Positions 1 to 12,770 of a stretch of DNA of 64,000 nt are shown piece after piece. A model generated the notes under the pieces. The model searched no databases. It was not told the origin of the DNA and worked only from the letters and a program-made list of their open reading frames with translations. The translations under genes and the position numbers were made by a program. Source of the stretch: Meconema thalassinum (Eukaryota > Arthropoda > Insecta > Orthoptera > Tettigoniidae); NCBI GenBank assembly GCA_946902985.2, contig OX336388.2, forward strand, positions 130,078,346 to 130,142,345. The letters are read 5' to 3'. Numbering within the stretch: the stretch's first letter is position 1; every line of letters starts with the position of its first letter.

Positions 1-195
1 TCGAAGTGAAAGTTTGAATAATGAACCTACGCAATAATTTTCCTTTAATGGTACATGACTCTGTGGCCTACACATAAAACAATAAAACATGGCGACCATC
101 CGAAATATTTAGACGGTTCTCAATATCTACGAATCTATTACAGCAATCAAACTGAATTTGTTGATGTTCTTAGAACATAAGTTCACCTATATATT
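1..195. repeat. Partial copy of dispersed non-coding repeat (family R)
   Basis: This stretch recurs closely at about 9,030-9,200 and, less closely, at 5,440-5,600 and 9,850-9,960. All copies share a block with 'catggcgaccatccgaaat' followed by text ending in 'caatcaaactga'. No reading frame is conserved between copies, so this is a non-coding interspersed repeat. It is cut by the window edge. Its class cannot be settled from sequence alone; it may be the non-coding part of a larger element. Confidence 0.7.
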
Positions 196-969
196 ATACT
201 AGCTGAAGTACCCGTGCTTCGCTACGCGTCATAAATAAATTAAAATATGAAGGTGACAGTTAAAACAGGGGATAGGCGAGGTGCTGCGCAGAGGGAGATT
301 AAGGATGGAACATTTTGTCCAACTACACCACTCGGCGTTGACCGTGTTTTATAGCACAAATTTAGGTTTTATTCGCTAACGGTTGGAGATATCTTTCGGA
401 TAGAAAATGTAATTTTTAACCTCGTATATACCATCAAAAGTTTGCTATTTCTTAGCGTTCTCTTTGTATTTGAAATGGAAATATGAAAGTTTTAAACCAA
501 AGGGTGTAGTGAAGTCACTAAAATGGTCGCCATCTTTAAATAGTACAAAGTATTGAAATCAAAAGTAACCTATATGTTAACCAGGTAAATCAGCTACTTC
601 CATGTAAAATTCATGTAAATCTGACCAGTGGTACTTGCGTGATTGAGTAATACATAGCCGCACATCATCTCATTTTTAGCCTCGCTTCGCTCGCGTCATA
701 GTCGTGTCATATTGTTATTCAATGAAATGCAGGTTTAACCCCATTAACACCCCTTTAGAACCTGAATATCCAAAAATCCCTCCTTGGTAGACGTTTTCGA
801 CACACAACAAACATATCCCCAAAATATCATTCTTCTAACTTTAATCGTTTGGGTTGGTCGATGAGAGTGAACATCCAAAAATCCTTCATTAGGGGACGTT
901 TTTCTTCCAGAATTTCACCCCTCCCCATAGGCCCCTTAAATTGGATTTATGAAAAAACGGTCGAACACA

Positions 970-1142
<173 letters not shown>

Positions 1143-3197
1143 AGCTGATTGATTTCCTCCGAGTTTCAAACTCCTCGCTTATGTCGTTTAAGAGATACAC
1201 GGTCCGTTAGGAATCTTTCAACCCCCACTTTTCATCCCTTTCACCTCATAATATACACTACATCGAAAAACCATTAGACATGTGTCAGCTTATTTTTAAT
1301 GATTAGTATATATGCCAAGTATCACATCCCCAAATGAAACCACTCGTGAGATATGGTTATTCAATGAAATGCACGTTTACCCCCCTTAACATCTATTTAG
1401 AACCTGAATATTCTAAACTCTTTCCTTAGTGGACGTTTTCGACATACAACGAACATATCCCCAAAATGTCATGTTTCTAACTTGAATAATTTTGGCTGGG
1501 CTATGATGAGTGAGTCAGTCAGTCAGGACATTTCCTTTCATTTATTTTTGATAATTTCACCCCTCCCCATGAACCCCTTAAATTGGATTTATGAAACAAA
1601 CGGTCGAACACCTATTTACTTATTTAAAGCTGTTTTCCCCCTGAGTTTGATGAGTGAGTAAGTGAGTCAAACAGTTAGGACACTTTCTTTCCTGTTTTTT
1701 CCCCCCCAGAATTTCACCTCTCACCAAGGGCCCCTTAAATTGGATTTATGAAAAAAAAACAGTCGAACACCTATTTACTTGTATTTTAAGCTGTTCTTTT
1801 CCCGCCGAATTTCAAACTTCTCGCCTATGTCCTTTAAGAGATACACGCTCCGTCAAGAATCCCTCAACCACCAATGTTCACCCCTATCACCTCATAATAT
1901 ACACCACATCGATAAACCCTTAGACATATGTCTGATTATTTTTAATGATTAGTTATATACCGAATATCACATCCCCTAAGAAACAACTCATGATATATCG
2001 TTATTCAATGAAATGCACGTTTACCCCCTTAACATCTCTTTAAAACCCGAATAAACAAAAATCATTCCTTAGTTGACGTTTTCGACATACAGCGAACATA
2101 TACCCAAAATTTCATTTTTCCAACTTTAATAGTTTTCGCTGGGCGTGATGAGTGAGTGAGTCAGACAGGACATTTTCTTTCAATTATTTTTACCAGAATT
2201 TCACCCCTCCCTATGGGTCCCTTAAATTGGATTGATGAAAAAACGCTTGAACACCTATTAAATTATTTTTAAAGCTGTCTTTTTCCCCTGAGTTTGGTGA
2301 GTGAGTTAGTCAGTTAGGACACTTTCTCTCCTTTTTTCCCCCTGAATTTCACCCCACTCCATTGGCCCCTTAAATTAATTTATGAAAAAACGGTCGAACA
2401 CCGATTTACTTATCTTTTTAGCTGATGATTTTTCGCTGCGTTTCAAATTTCTCGCCTATGTCGTTTAAGAGATAGGCCTACACGCTCCATTAGGAATCCT
2501 TCAACCCCCACTTTTCACCCCTTTCACCTCATAATAATACACCACATCGAAAAAACCTTAGACACATGTCTGCGTATTTTTAATGATTAGTTTATATGCC
2601 GAGTATCACATCCACAAATGAAACGACTCGTGAGATATTGTTATTCAATGAAATTCAGGTTTAACCCCCTTAAGACCCCTTTAGAGCCTGAATATCCAAA
2701 AATCCTCCCTTAGTGTACGGTTTTGACATACAACGAACATATCCCCAAAATGCCATGTTTCCAACTTCAATATTTTTGGCTGGGCGATGATGAGTGAGTG
2801 AATGAGTCAGGACATTTTCTTTAATTTTTTTCCCTTCAGAATTTCACCCCTCCCGATGAACCCCTTCAATTTGATTGATAAAAAAACTGTCGAACAGCTA
2901 TTTACTTACTTTAAAGCAGTTTTTCCCCCTGAGTTTGATGAGTGAGTCAATCAGTTAGGAAATTTTCTTTCCTGTCCCCCCCCCCCCCAACAGAATTTCA
3001 CCCCTCCCCATGGGCCTCTTAAATTGGATTTATGAAAAAAAAACGGTCAAACACATATTTACTTATTTTTATGCTGATTTTTTTCCGCTGAGTTTCAAAC
3101 TCCTCGCCTATGTCGTTTAAGACATACACGCTCCGTTAGGAATCTTTCAATCCCTACTTTTCACCCCTTTCACCTCATAATATACTCCACATCGAAA

Positions 3198-3589
3198 GCT
3201 TGCCACGGTGGGTGAGTGGATAGCGTGTCGGTCTACTAACCCCAAGATTGCAGGTTCGCCCCTGACCGTGGTAAGTGATTTTTGAAAGGCGGCAAAAATA
3301 CGATACGCATGTCATACGATGTTGGCATGTCAAAGAACCCATTTGAATTCAGTAGGCCGAGTTCATAATGGCAAAATTAATCTCGGGAGTTTCCGCCAGC
3401 GCAAAGTTCCTCATTTCTCTACTAGAAAGCGCTATTGTGTTCAAGGAGATTAGATATCTAACATCTAACCTCCTTGACTTTCATAGTCAAGGAACTACGA
3501 AATTCGACATGCAAGCTACCCTCTGGGTGTCAAATAGCAAAGCTTGCACCAGGCACCCGAGGCCATACGATATTATTATTATTATTATT
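3198..3589 (+). mobile_element. tRNA-headed SINE, family E, with (ATT)n tail
   Basis: A 392-bp insertion inside the tandem array, flanked by 'ccacatcg' on both sides (3,187-3,194 and 3,590-3,597). It begins 'gcttgccacggtgggtgag', has a tRNA-like head with a B-box-like 'gcaggttcgcccctg', and ends in ATT repeats. A second copy lies at 54,689-55,787, split by another insertion. Removing it restores the 645-bp repeat period, which independently supports the boundaries. Confidence 0.85.
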
Positions 3590-4548
3590 CCACATCGTAA
3601 AACCCTCAGACACGTGTCTTACTTTTTAATGATGAGTTTATATGCCGTGTATCACATCCCTCAATGAAACCAATCGGGAGATATTGTTATTCAATGAAAT
3701 GCAGGTTTAACCCCATTAAGACCCCTTTAGAACCTGAATATCCGAAAATCCTCCCTTAGTAGACTGTTTTGAAATACAATGAACATATCCCCAAACTGTC
3801 ATGTTTCTAACTTCAATCATTTTGGCTGGGTGATAATGAGTGAGTGAGTGAGTGAGTGAGTGAGTGAGTCAGGACATTTTCTTTCAATTTTCTTTTTTCA
3901 GAATTTCACCCCTCCCCATGAACCTCTTAAATTTGATTTATGAAAAAAACTGTCGAACAGCTATTTACTTACTTTAAAGCAGTTTTTCCCCCTGAGTTTG
4001 ATGAGTGAGTGAGTCAGTCAATCAGTTAGGACACTTTCTTTCCTGTTTCTCCCCCCCCCCCCTACAGAATTTCACCCCACCCCATGGGTCCCTTAAATTG
4101 GATTTATGATGAAACGGTCAAACACATATTTACTTATTTTTATGCTGATTTTTTCCCGCTGAGTTTCAAACTCCTCGCCTATGTCGTTTAAGAGATACAC
4201 GCTCCGTTAGGAATCTTTCAATCCCCACTTTTCGCCCCTTTCATCTCATAATATACACCACATCGAAAAACCCTCCGACTCGTGTCTTCTTATTTTTAAT
4301 GATGAGTTTATGTGCCGAGTATCACATCCCCCAATGAAACCAATCGGGAGATATTGCTGTTCAATGAAATGCAGGTCTACCCCCTTAACACCCCTTTAGA
4401 ACCAGAATATCCAAAAATCCTCTCTTAGTGGGCATTTGCGGCCCTTGGGGAAGCTGCATACCAAATTTCATTCCAATCCGTTTGATGGTTTCTGAGATTT
4501 CGTGATGAATGAATGAGTGAGTGAGTGGTATTTAACAAATATATAGTA

Positions 4549-5189
4549 GAAGATAGTGTCAAGTCTTTGTTATGCTAAACTCGGTTGACAGTGCTGTGTG
4601 AGAAGTTGAGTAACTAACGTGATTTCAAGTAAAGATCCTCATTTTCTATACCGGTAGTGCAGAGCGCAAATGGCATCCAGTCGGCCGTGTCTCGACTTGA
4701 GCTATGTTGCCATGGAAACTATCCGCCTTGCCATTCCTTCATGAGTATATTTTATGATTTGATTAGCATGTGCTGGAGTGCAAAAGGGTCGAAATCAGAA
4801 GAATGAGAAAGACTATCGTAAATTCATGTAGCCAGCGGTTCCTTCTGGGTCCTAAACTATGTGTATGCAAAATTTGGTTGAGATTGGTGGAACGGTGTAG
4901 ATTTGTATACGGAACAGATCCACATACATACCCACATACAGACTTTCACTTTTATATATTAGATAGAATTAAGTTTTCATATTGTGATAATAGAGTAAGA
5001 TGTAAATAGTTGTCCAATAAGATTGTATGCCTTAAGATCTGATATTAGAATAAGTTATAAATAGTTATAGTATTAGTAATATATACCTGTAAGTTCTTTT
5101 ATTTTCTATGTAATTTCTGACGTGTCCTATATCAAAAATGTATTGTATACATGTAATTGATAAAATGGATAAATAAAAATCTAATCTAA
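4549..5189. other. No gene seen; LINE-like 3' tail near the end
   Basis: No coding frame or RNA gene recognised. The stretch at about 4,960-5,185 is A/T rich and ends 'ataaataaaaatctaatcta', a short tandem tail of the kind left by 3' ends of non-LTR elements on the + strand. The body could not be assigned to a family. Confidence 0.5.
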
Positions 5190-5620
5190 TCTATAGGACT
5201 TTCAATAACCTGGCATACAAATCCAACATGGCAGCGATACGAAGTATAAATATTCACATGGACGTTTCTCGCAATATAACCATTCGAGTGCAGTGAAATT
5301 TGGTACAGTAAATTCTTATACAAATGTTCATCTACTTTCATCTAATTTATTTGAATTATTTCCATAACCACAAGATGGCAGCTGCGCGAAATTTTAAAAT
5401 TTGTTTTTACTTCTTGTGTCCTAATCATACGATTGAAGCTTGTATACTTCACGTACACAATACTCTTCATGTAAGAGTACATAACTCTAAGACCTACATA
5501 TATAAAAATCCAACATGGCGACCATCCGAAATATTTAGTCGGTTCTCAATATCTATGAATCTATTACAACAATCAAACTGAAATTTTGTATGTTGATAGT
5601 GGCAATTAACATAAGTAGGA
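5190..5620. repeat. Dispersed repeat family R, second copy
   Basis: Shares 'catggcgaccatccgaaat' and the following text with 1-195 and 9,870-9,960, and the 'ctcgcaatataaccattcg' block with 9,640-9,680. No conserved protein. Confidence 0.7.
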
Positions 5621-5741
5621 TATAATAGGCTTTAGTTCTTCACAGAACTACTTGTTTTGATTAGTTTCAAAATGGAAAAACTCCTTTTCACCGACGCAAC
5701 TGTTATAGGAATTGTAAGCATAATTCGATATTCCGTCGTTT

Positions 5742-6975
5742 AATCAGGGTAAGACTCCTTTATCGGGGCTAAGTACTCTAGTGCACCTAAAGCACTTTTT
5801 ACAAATGACGGAACAGCGTAGCAAAATATTTGTAGCTCCAGACAAAGATCTTCTGCACCCAAATCTGCAAGATCCCCGTTTTTGAGAAAATTAGAGAGTG
5901 TTTGACAATGGTCTTTCAATTGCTTTTCCTCCAAATTGGAAAGCTTGGAAGGATCGAAAAAAAATCCAAAGTATTCTAAAAAAAAAACTTCGTTAAATCT
6001 ATTTTCTACGCAGCTCAGACAGACAAAAAGAATTTTACCCGAAATTTATTTCAGCTTCTTTTTAAAGTTCCTCTTCGGTTTTCTCCACCTGTTGATCATT
6101 TTGCTGATTTATTTCATCAAGGAACCTTTTGGGATTGCCTTGACGGAGAATAGAAAATTTCTTTGCATAGCCCAAATTTTCCATTATTTCTCTAACGGTG
6201 GACATTGCACTGTTAAAGCCAGTTTTGCGATAATTTTGAAAAAATGACGCTATGCCCTGAAGTTCGGTTAAAGCCGTATCTAACGAAGTCTTATCAGATT
6301 GGAGAGTTTTACTTGTTGAATTCACAGAAAATAAAATATCGTACCAGATAACGAGGCTTAAAACAAATTCATACGAACTTGTATGAAGCAACAAAGATTG
6401 GGCCTCTGACCGGGTAACAGGATCTTTGGTAGTTTCTGCCACCTTTTTCTAGAGCTTCGTTTACTTTGCCTAACTGGTACCTGATGAGCTTGACACTGTC
6501 AATTCAACATTCCCATCTCGTGCTAAATAAAGATTTTAGTGTGAGGAGGCCAGGACATAGTTCGCACAAAATGTCCCACCTTTCCGTGGAAGCTACAAAC
6601 AAAGTGTGCATACGTTGAACTATACCACAAAATGTCATAGCATACTTATTGCATTAAGCATGTCACCCAAAAGTAAGTTAAGATTTTGTGCAACACATGC
6701 CGTGAACATTGCTCGTTTATTAATATTTTTTTACTCGCGTCTGCACTCCCTTATATTTGGTCTTCATATTAGCACCGTTGTCATAGCCTACAGTCCCCTA
6801 CAGTCCATGATATCAAGATCATTATCCTCCAATACTTCCTCTAAAACCCTCACCTAACCCCTTTCCCGTAGTGTCGTGTACCTCCAAAAACTCGATGAAC
6901 GATTCGACGATCCTTGGAGTTTCTGGCATCATATCAACATAGCGGAGGACCAATTTTAATTTGGGCTGGACTGAA
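5742..6975 (-). pseudogene. hAT-superfamily transposase remnant, ZMYM1/DUF4371 type
   Basis: Read from high to low coordinates, translated pieces line up in the order expected for ZMYM1-like hAT transposases. First comes a DUF4371 segment (LRYVDMMPETPRIVESF near 6,940-6,880), then a YDNGANMKTKYKGVQ segment (near 6,790-6,745), then 'LSLVIWYDILFSVNSTSKTL' (6,360-6,290) and finally the 'DLCLELQIF' C-terminal part (5,860-5,800). The pieces lie in different frames with stops at several places, so no functional protein is possible. The N-terminal zinc finger and the hAT dimerisation end are not seen. Family assignment is from recognised motifs; a protein search would settle it. Confidence 0.8.
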
Positions 6976-7144
6976 TCAAACACACTACCTTTATTTTTTT
7001 AATTTATGGAAAAAAAATGGCCTGAAGCGCGGGGCCTTTCTGAGCGCCGCCCTCGCGACGGCCCTGCCTGCTTGCTCCATAGAGCCCTAAACGATTAAAA
7101 CAAATCTGGAGTGTAAGGTCACGGCTGGCCCGCACTACCAAACT

Positions 7145-7474
7145 GAAAATCCACAGCCTGCTTCCAACCGACCGACCGGGTCAGAGATTGGAATGAATGT
7201 AGTCCCCATCTAGCGGCGAGGATATGAACTGTGCCGGCTGCCGAAGCCTGACGCACTCCTCTGGGGCAATGATTAAATGAATGCCAGATGAAATGAAATG
7301 ATAGTGGAGAGTGTTGCTGGAATGAAATGATGACAAGGAAAACCGGAGTACCCGGAGAAAAACCTGTCAGCCTCCGCTTTGTTCAGCACAAATCTCACGT
7401 GAAGTGACCGGGATTTGAACCACAGACCAAGCGGTGAGAGACCGGCGTGCTGCCGCCTAAGCAACGGAGGCGTT
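7145..7474 (-). mobile_element. tRNA-headed SINE, family A, copy 1
   Basis: A 330-bp SINE on the minus strand with the same body as 9,210-9,540, 16,705-17,040 and 34,618-34,944. It has an A-box-like 'cttaggcggcag' head, a B box 'ggttcaaatccc', a 'ccgggtactccggtttt' middle and a 'gctgtggattttca' end. An imperfect 13-bp duplication (11 of 13 match) flanks it at 7,132-7,144 and 7,475-7,487. This copy has diverged more than the others. Confidence 0.85.
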
Positions 7475-7734
7475 GCAATGCCAAACTATTTACAACAATA
7501 ATGTAGGAAGCTAGAAGACAGATGAGCATTTTCCACTGTTGCCAACATGTTCAGAAACAAGACTGAATAACGTCAAGGGGCTCTCAGACCCAAGAGTAGC
7601 AACGGAGGGTTAAAAGCTATGTGCGAGAGTCAACTTTTTCCCAGTTTGATACCCGGATTTTGGCGAATGAACTGTTGGCAATGGTAGAAATATCAACGTA
7701 ATAATGTTAATAAAGTGCGGGAATTGAAGTGAAA

Positions 7735-7781
7735 CACAAAATGTCATAGCGTACTTATTGCATTAAGCATGTCACCCAAAA
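7735..7781. repeat. Second copy of a 47-bp hAT segment
   Basis: 47 bases that match 6,626-6,672 with one difference in the same orientation ('cacaaaatgtcatagc' onward). The surrounding bases do not match. The sequence between holds SINE A copy 1. This is probably part of a second, mostly deleted hAT copy. Confidence 0.7.
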
Positions 7782-7859
7782 TGCGGGAAATCAAAAGTGA
7801 TTAGGCTAACGTCTGCATCGCTTCCACCTTACCTGATATCATTAAAATAGGTTGTACCG

Positions 7860-8641
7860 GTATTCTCATCTATTTTTAGCCTATTTTCAGTTTATGAAAA
7901 AATAGGCTGATGAGATCACCGTTTGCCCGTGTGTGTGTGCGTGCGTGCGTGTGTGTCCCTAATAACTTCTAAACGGCTGGAGCGATTACAATGAAACTCG
8001 GTAAAATCATAGCACTATTCTGGCCGACTCCGACAGTGTCCTTCAAATTTTATTGTGTCTCACCAATCCAACATGGCGGCTGTGCGAAATATTTCACCAG
8101 CATTCAGTATCTCCGAAACTATTACCGATATCGCCATGAAATTGTGTACGGTGATAAAGGGCACTACTAGAAGTTCACCTATGAGACTTTCAAAAACCTG
8201 GTGACTACAAAACCAACATGGCGGCCAAGCGAAGTTAAGACTTTTAAATAGACTTTTCTCGCGATTTAACCATCCAAACGTAATGAAACTTGGTACAGCA
8301 AATGTTTATACACACTGTATTGCACTGGAGTCTAAATTTAGTTCAATTGTTTACATAACCTCAAAATGGCAGCTGTGCGAAATATTTCACTGACATTCTA
8401 TATCTCCGAAACTGTTACTGATATCACCCTTAAATTGTGTACGGTGATAAAGGGTACTGATACAAGTTTATCTATGTAACTTTCATAAACCTGTAAAGTA
8501 CAAAACGAACATAGCGGCCAAGCGAATTTGAAATATTTTAATAGACTTTTCTCGTGATTTGACTCTCTGAGCGCAGTGAAATGTGGTCGAGTATATGATT
8601 GTACATATTGTAATGCACTGTCATCTAATTTAGTTCAATTG
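7860..8641. repeat. Dispersed repeat family R with (TG)n block
   Basis: After a TG/CG microsatellite at about 7,928-7,956 comes 'cttctaaacggctggagcg', which recurs near 50,740, and then repeated phrases such as 'aacatggcggc' and 'tttcaccgtacacaa'-like text in two internal sub-units (8,030-8,330 and 8,330-8,640). No coding potential. SINE F interrupts it at 8,642. Confidence 0.7.
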
Positions 8642-8957
8642 TCCCGGCCCCATGGTGTTGGGGTAGCGCGTCTGCCTCTCACCCGGAGGCCCCGGGTTCG
8701 ATCCCCGGCTCCTTCAGGGATTTTAAAACTGACGTGAGGGTTGGAACGGGGTGCACTCAGCCTCGCGAGGACAATTAAGTAGCTGTTTGACAGTGAGACA
8801 GCGCCCCGATCACGGATACCAAGATTAACGGCCGAGGGGATCCGACGCGCTGATCACGCGTCACCCCAATATCTGCAGGCCAAATGGCTGGGCAGCGGTC
8901 GCTTGGTCGGCCTTAGCCCGTCATGGGCTGTATAGTGCCAAGGGGTTGGGTTGTTGT
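8642..8957 (+). mobile_element. tRNA-headed SINE, family F, copy 1
   Basis: Begins 'cccggccccatggtgttgg', with a tRNA-like head carrying a good B box 'gggttcgatcccc' and a long body ending 'ccaaggggttgggttgttg'. It sits inside a family R unit. The intact R sequence at 8,343-8,360 reads through the same point, so the insertion site is clear although the duplication is only about 4 bp ('ttgt'). Copy 2 is at 27,493-27,796. Confidence 0.85.
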
Positions 8958-9209
8958 TTACATAATCTCAAGATGGCGGCTGTGCGAAATTTTAAAATTA
9001 AGTTTTTATATCTTGTGTCGTAATCATGCGATCGAAGTGAAAGTTTGAATAATGAACCTAGACAATGTCCTTGAATGGTACATAACTCTATGGCCTATAC
9101 ATATAACAATCCAAAATGGCGAGCATCCGAAATATTCAGATGGTTCTCAATATCTATGAATCTTTTACAGCAATCAAACTGACATTTTTTATGTTCATAG
9201 AGGCTATGA
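8958..9209. repeat. Dispersed repeat family R, continued
   Basis: Continuation of the R unit split by SINE F, and then by SINE A at 9,210. It contains the stretch that matches the first 195 bases of the window. Confidence 0.7.
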
Positions 9210-9540
9210 GCAGCCTCCGTGGCTTAGGCGGCAGCACGCCGGCCTCTCACCGCTGGGTCCGTGGTTCAAATCCCGGTCACTCCATGTGAGATCTGTGCTG
9301 GACAGAACGGAGGCAGACAGGTTTTTCTCCGGGTACTCCGGTTTTCCCTGTCAAAATTTCATTCCAGCAACACTCTCCACTATCATTTCATTTCATCTGT
9401 CATTCATTTAATCATTGCCCCAGAGGAGTGCGTCAGGCCTCGGCAGCCGGCACAGTTCATATCCGCGCCGCTAGATGGGGGCTTCATTCATTCCATTCCT
9501 GACCCGGTCGGAGACTGGAAGCAGGCTGTGGATTTTCATT
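9210..9540 (+). mobile_element. tRNA-headed SINE, family A, copy 2
   Basis: Flanked by a perfect 16-bp duplication, 'ttcatagaggctatga', at 9,194-9,209 and 9,541-9,556. It starts 'gcagcctccgtggcttagg', has B box 'ggttcaaatcccgg' and ends 'gctgtggattttcatt'. The perfect duplication and close match to copies 3 and 4 suggest recent activity. Confidence 0.92.
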
Positions 9541-9556
9541 TTCATAGAGGCTATGA

Positions 9557-9990
9557 ACATATGTTTACCTACAGGACTTTCAGTAACCTGGTGAGCACAA
9601 ATCCAACATGGCGGCAACGCGAAATATACATATTTAAATGGACGTTTCTCGCGAATTAACTATCCGAGTGCAGTGAAATGTTGCGCGTTAAATGCTTATA
9701 CAAATGTTAATCTACTAGCATCTAATTTATTTCAATTGTTTGCATAATCACAAGATGGCAGCTGTGCGAAATTTTAAAATCTCGTTTTTACTTCTTGTGT
9801 TCTAATCATGCGATTGAAGTTTGAATACCACACGTACACAATAATCTTAATGTAATAGTACAAAAATAAAAATCCAACCTGGCGACCATCTGAAATATTT
9901 AGACGGTTCTCAATATCTACGAATCTATCACAACCTTCAAACTGAAATTTTGTATGTTGATAGAGGCAATTAACATGAGTAGGATATATG
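9557..9990. repeat. Dispersed repeat family R, continued
   Basis: Continues directly from the R sequence before SINE A copy 2 and carries the 'aacatggcggc' and 'ctggcgaccatctgaaat' blocks found in the other copies. Confidence 0.7.
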
Positions 9991-10316
9991 AAAATAGGCT
10001 GTATAGTGTCATAAAATAATTAGCAAAAAAGTTTACTAAATACAGTCCTAAACTCCAAATTGATGGGAGAAGAAACAAACACCGACATCCATTGGTCACA
10101 ACCGGAAACAGACAGTTATATTCAAAAAGTACATTTGACTTGTGTGGTATACAAAAACAAAAGAACACTGAGAAATACAAAAACAAAAGAAACACACTAT
10201 GAGAATTTGTGAATGCAAACTCACACTTCCCCCCATTCACAAATTGCACACAAAAAAACTTAACCCCCCCCCCCAAATACATAACTAGCCTTACACTAAC
10301 AACAAACATTTGTACA

Positions 10317-11051
10317 TCAATCCTTGTATGGTAACAATCCCAATTGAGGGTAGATTTTACGTAATTTTATCCTTGGTAACACCTTGGTAAATATATCAGC
10401 AAGGTTTGATTCTGTGTTGACATATTCAAATGCTATCTCACCCTCTTGCACACACTCTCGTAAGTAGTATAAATCTAACAGAAGTTGTTTAGTTTTCTCT
10501 GACACTATTGGGTTTTTAGATAGTGAAATGGCTCCTTGGTTGTCAGCAAAAACAACACAGGGCTTGTCGGCAAAAGTTGACTGTCCTATCTCTTTAAACA
10601 AATTACACATCCATTTCACCTCATCTACCACATCCGCCATTGATACGTATTCAGCTGCCACAGTTGATCGTACAATGCGTCTTTGGAGTGTGGTTTTCCA
10701 ACTAATGGCACCCTTGGCCAGCACAAAAACATACCCCTCACATGACCTTCCACTTACATAATTTCCATAAGCAGCATCAACAAACAACTTCAGTTTTTCT
10801 CCTGATTTTTCATAACACAATGACAAATCTTGGGTCTCCTTGAGGTAATGAAGGAGGTGTTGAACTTCCTTCCTATTTTGCATTTTAGGATTTGAATTAG
10901 CCTGGCTAACCTTACATACTGGGAAACTTAAATCTGGTCTAGTTGTACTGGATAAGTATAGGATCTTACCTACAATTTTTCTATAACGTTTGTTTTTTTT
11001 AACTCTTCTGTGACATTGTTTGGTACAGTTGAAGGTAAAGGGGTACCACAA
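10317..11051 (-). pseudogene. Copia RNase H domain fragment
   Basis: A 244-residue open frame ending pol. It holds the thumb/connection 'STTRPDLSFPV', the first RNase H aspartate in 'LFVDAAYGNY', the glutamate in 'STVAAEYVSMADV', an aspartate in 'CVVFADNQGAI' and the closing 'NLADIFTKVLP' typical of copia RNase H. The last domain is therefore largely intact, although its N-terminal continuity with the RT is lost at about 11,052-11,094. Confidence 0.85.
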
Positions 11052-11094
11052 CCTTTTGGGTAGGGTTCTTCTAGTGATTTAAGAACATTTGTCC

Positions 11095-12105
11095 TTATGT
11101 ACATGTTTTGACATAACATACCTTTTTCTTAGACCCTCGAGTGACTTTAATCGACAAAAAATCTGAGATATTTCCCAAATTACGCACTTCAAACTTTGAC
11201 TTCAATCTTTTTACAAACCAATCTATTTTAGCTTGTAATCCCCACACACCTAGATCATCAACATAAAGGGCAACATACAGGTCATGATGTGGGCTAAAAT
11301 ACAGACATGGATCACATTTGCTTTGATTTAAGCCAAGCTTGACGAGTTGGGCAGTGATACAATTGTGCCAATCATTACCAGCTTGACATAAACCGTAAAT
11401 ACTCTTGTTGAGTTTTAGCAATTAGTCTGGGTATTCTGCACTGCGAAACCCTTCTGGTTGACTTACAAATACAGTTTCCTTAATTTTGCTATTAAGGTAT
11501 GCCGATACAATGTCCAAATGACAATTATCCCATTCACGCTCTACTCCTATGGCTATAAGGGTCCTAATAGTTTTCCTTTTTACCACATGACTGTAGGATT
11601 CAAGGAAATCTGTACCTTTTATCTGACTGAAACCTTGAGCTACTAAACGTGCTCTATACCTAAGTACTTCACCTTCTTGGTTTCGTTTAGTTTTATGCAC
11701 CCATTTGGTGCCTATGACAGTCTTGCCCCCTGAATCTTCTGCAAGTGTCCACACATTATGTTTTTCCAAGAGAGCAATCTCTTGGTTCATTGCCTCAAAC
11801 CATTTATCTTTGTCATCTCGTGAGGTGGCTTCTTGAAAAGACTCCGGATCGTTATATTCTGACCTCAACATGACAATGCGACATTTGACCTTGACTTCAT
11901 TACAACACACACACTTACTGGGAAGTTTTCTCTCTCTACTCGACCTGCGTAATACTGTGTGTTCAGGCTGTAATGGAGCGTCTATTACGACATCAGAATC
12001 TGACAAAGAGGCATCACTATCACTTGTTACAGAATTTTCATTTCCTGATTTGGCTACTTCGTGTTCAAACACGGCACCTCCACAATCTTTCTGCTCGACA
12101 AACAC
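11095..12105 (-). pseudogene. Copia reverse transcriptase fragments
   Basis: Two abutting frames (12,105-11,422 and 11,421-11,095), separated by a stop. The first carries 'WFEAMNQEIALLEKHNVW' and 'VARLVAQGFSQ'-like RT N-terminal motifs (here RYRARLVAQGFSQIKG) after a Ser/Asp-rich linker. The second begins 'LNKSIYGLCQAGNDW' and contains the catalytic 'YVALYVDDLGVWG'. The YVDD box is intact, but the frame break makes the enzyme non-functional. Confidence 0.85.
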
Positions 12106-12194
12106 TTCTCCAACTGTTCTAGGTTCACAATCTATCTGAGTTACAGGTTTTTCCTGGGCTTTTACAGAAAACGGAAATACATCTTCAACAAATT

Positions 12195-12561
12195 CTACAT
12201 CCTGGATTTAATGACACATTTCTTTTCGATGTCCCATACACGGTAGCCCCTCGAGTCATCGGGGTACCCTAGCATTGCACCAACATTTGCCCTTGGCACT
12301 AACTTTTCCACATTACGTTTATGGATCCAAACTTTACAACCAAATGTCTTGATCTTTGCCCAGTTGGGCCTCGGAGTACTCTTCAACGGGTGTATCTTCT
12401 ACCTCTCCTGTATCGGTCTTTCGTGGCAAACCTTGAACCGCGTCCCAGAGACGCCTTGTTTGAAGCAATGCCTTTGTTCGGGCGCTCCACGCTTCCCAAT
12501 TGTCGTCCTGTAACCTCACTATTGCAACTACTCGCTCGCTGCTTCCCGTGTCTGCATCCAT
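12195..12561 (-). pseudogene. Copia gag start fused out of frame to integrase C-terminus
   Basis: A frame starting at 12,561 (MDADTGSSERVVAIVRL...) resembles a copia gag N-terminus. After about 55 codons it runs into DNA that, in another frame, encodes an integrase C-terminus ('KTFGCKVWIHKRN', 'MLGYPDDSRGYRVWD'). The junction near 12,370-12,385 marks a deletion of the gag body, protease and integrase catalytic core. Confidence 0.75.
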
Positions 12562-12770
12562 GTTAGTATGTATACTTAAAATAAAACGTACAAATAGTCC
12601 TCACAATAGAAAATCGTCCACAAAATTCACCAAAAACTATCTTGAATGCACACTTAACTGGAGGTCAAGGAGGTCCGTCTTGAGGATGTCCTATACTCAA
12701 TGACTCAGTGCAAAGTGCCTGGTGGGAGACAGGCTCGCGCCACGGGCGAGCGGGCAAGCGAGGGTCTCCG

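Noticed and set aside
8642..8720. tRNA gene
   Set aside because: B-box and partial A-box only. It is the head of a dispersed SINE with body and tail, and no cloverleaf with a normal anticodon arm could be drawn. The same holds for the SINE A, C, D, E and G heads.
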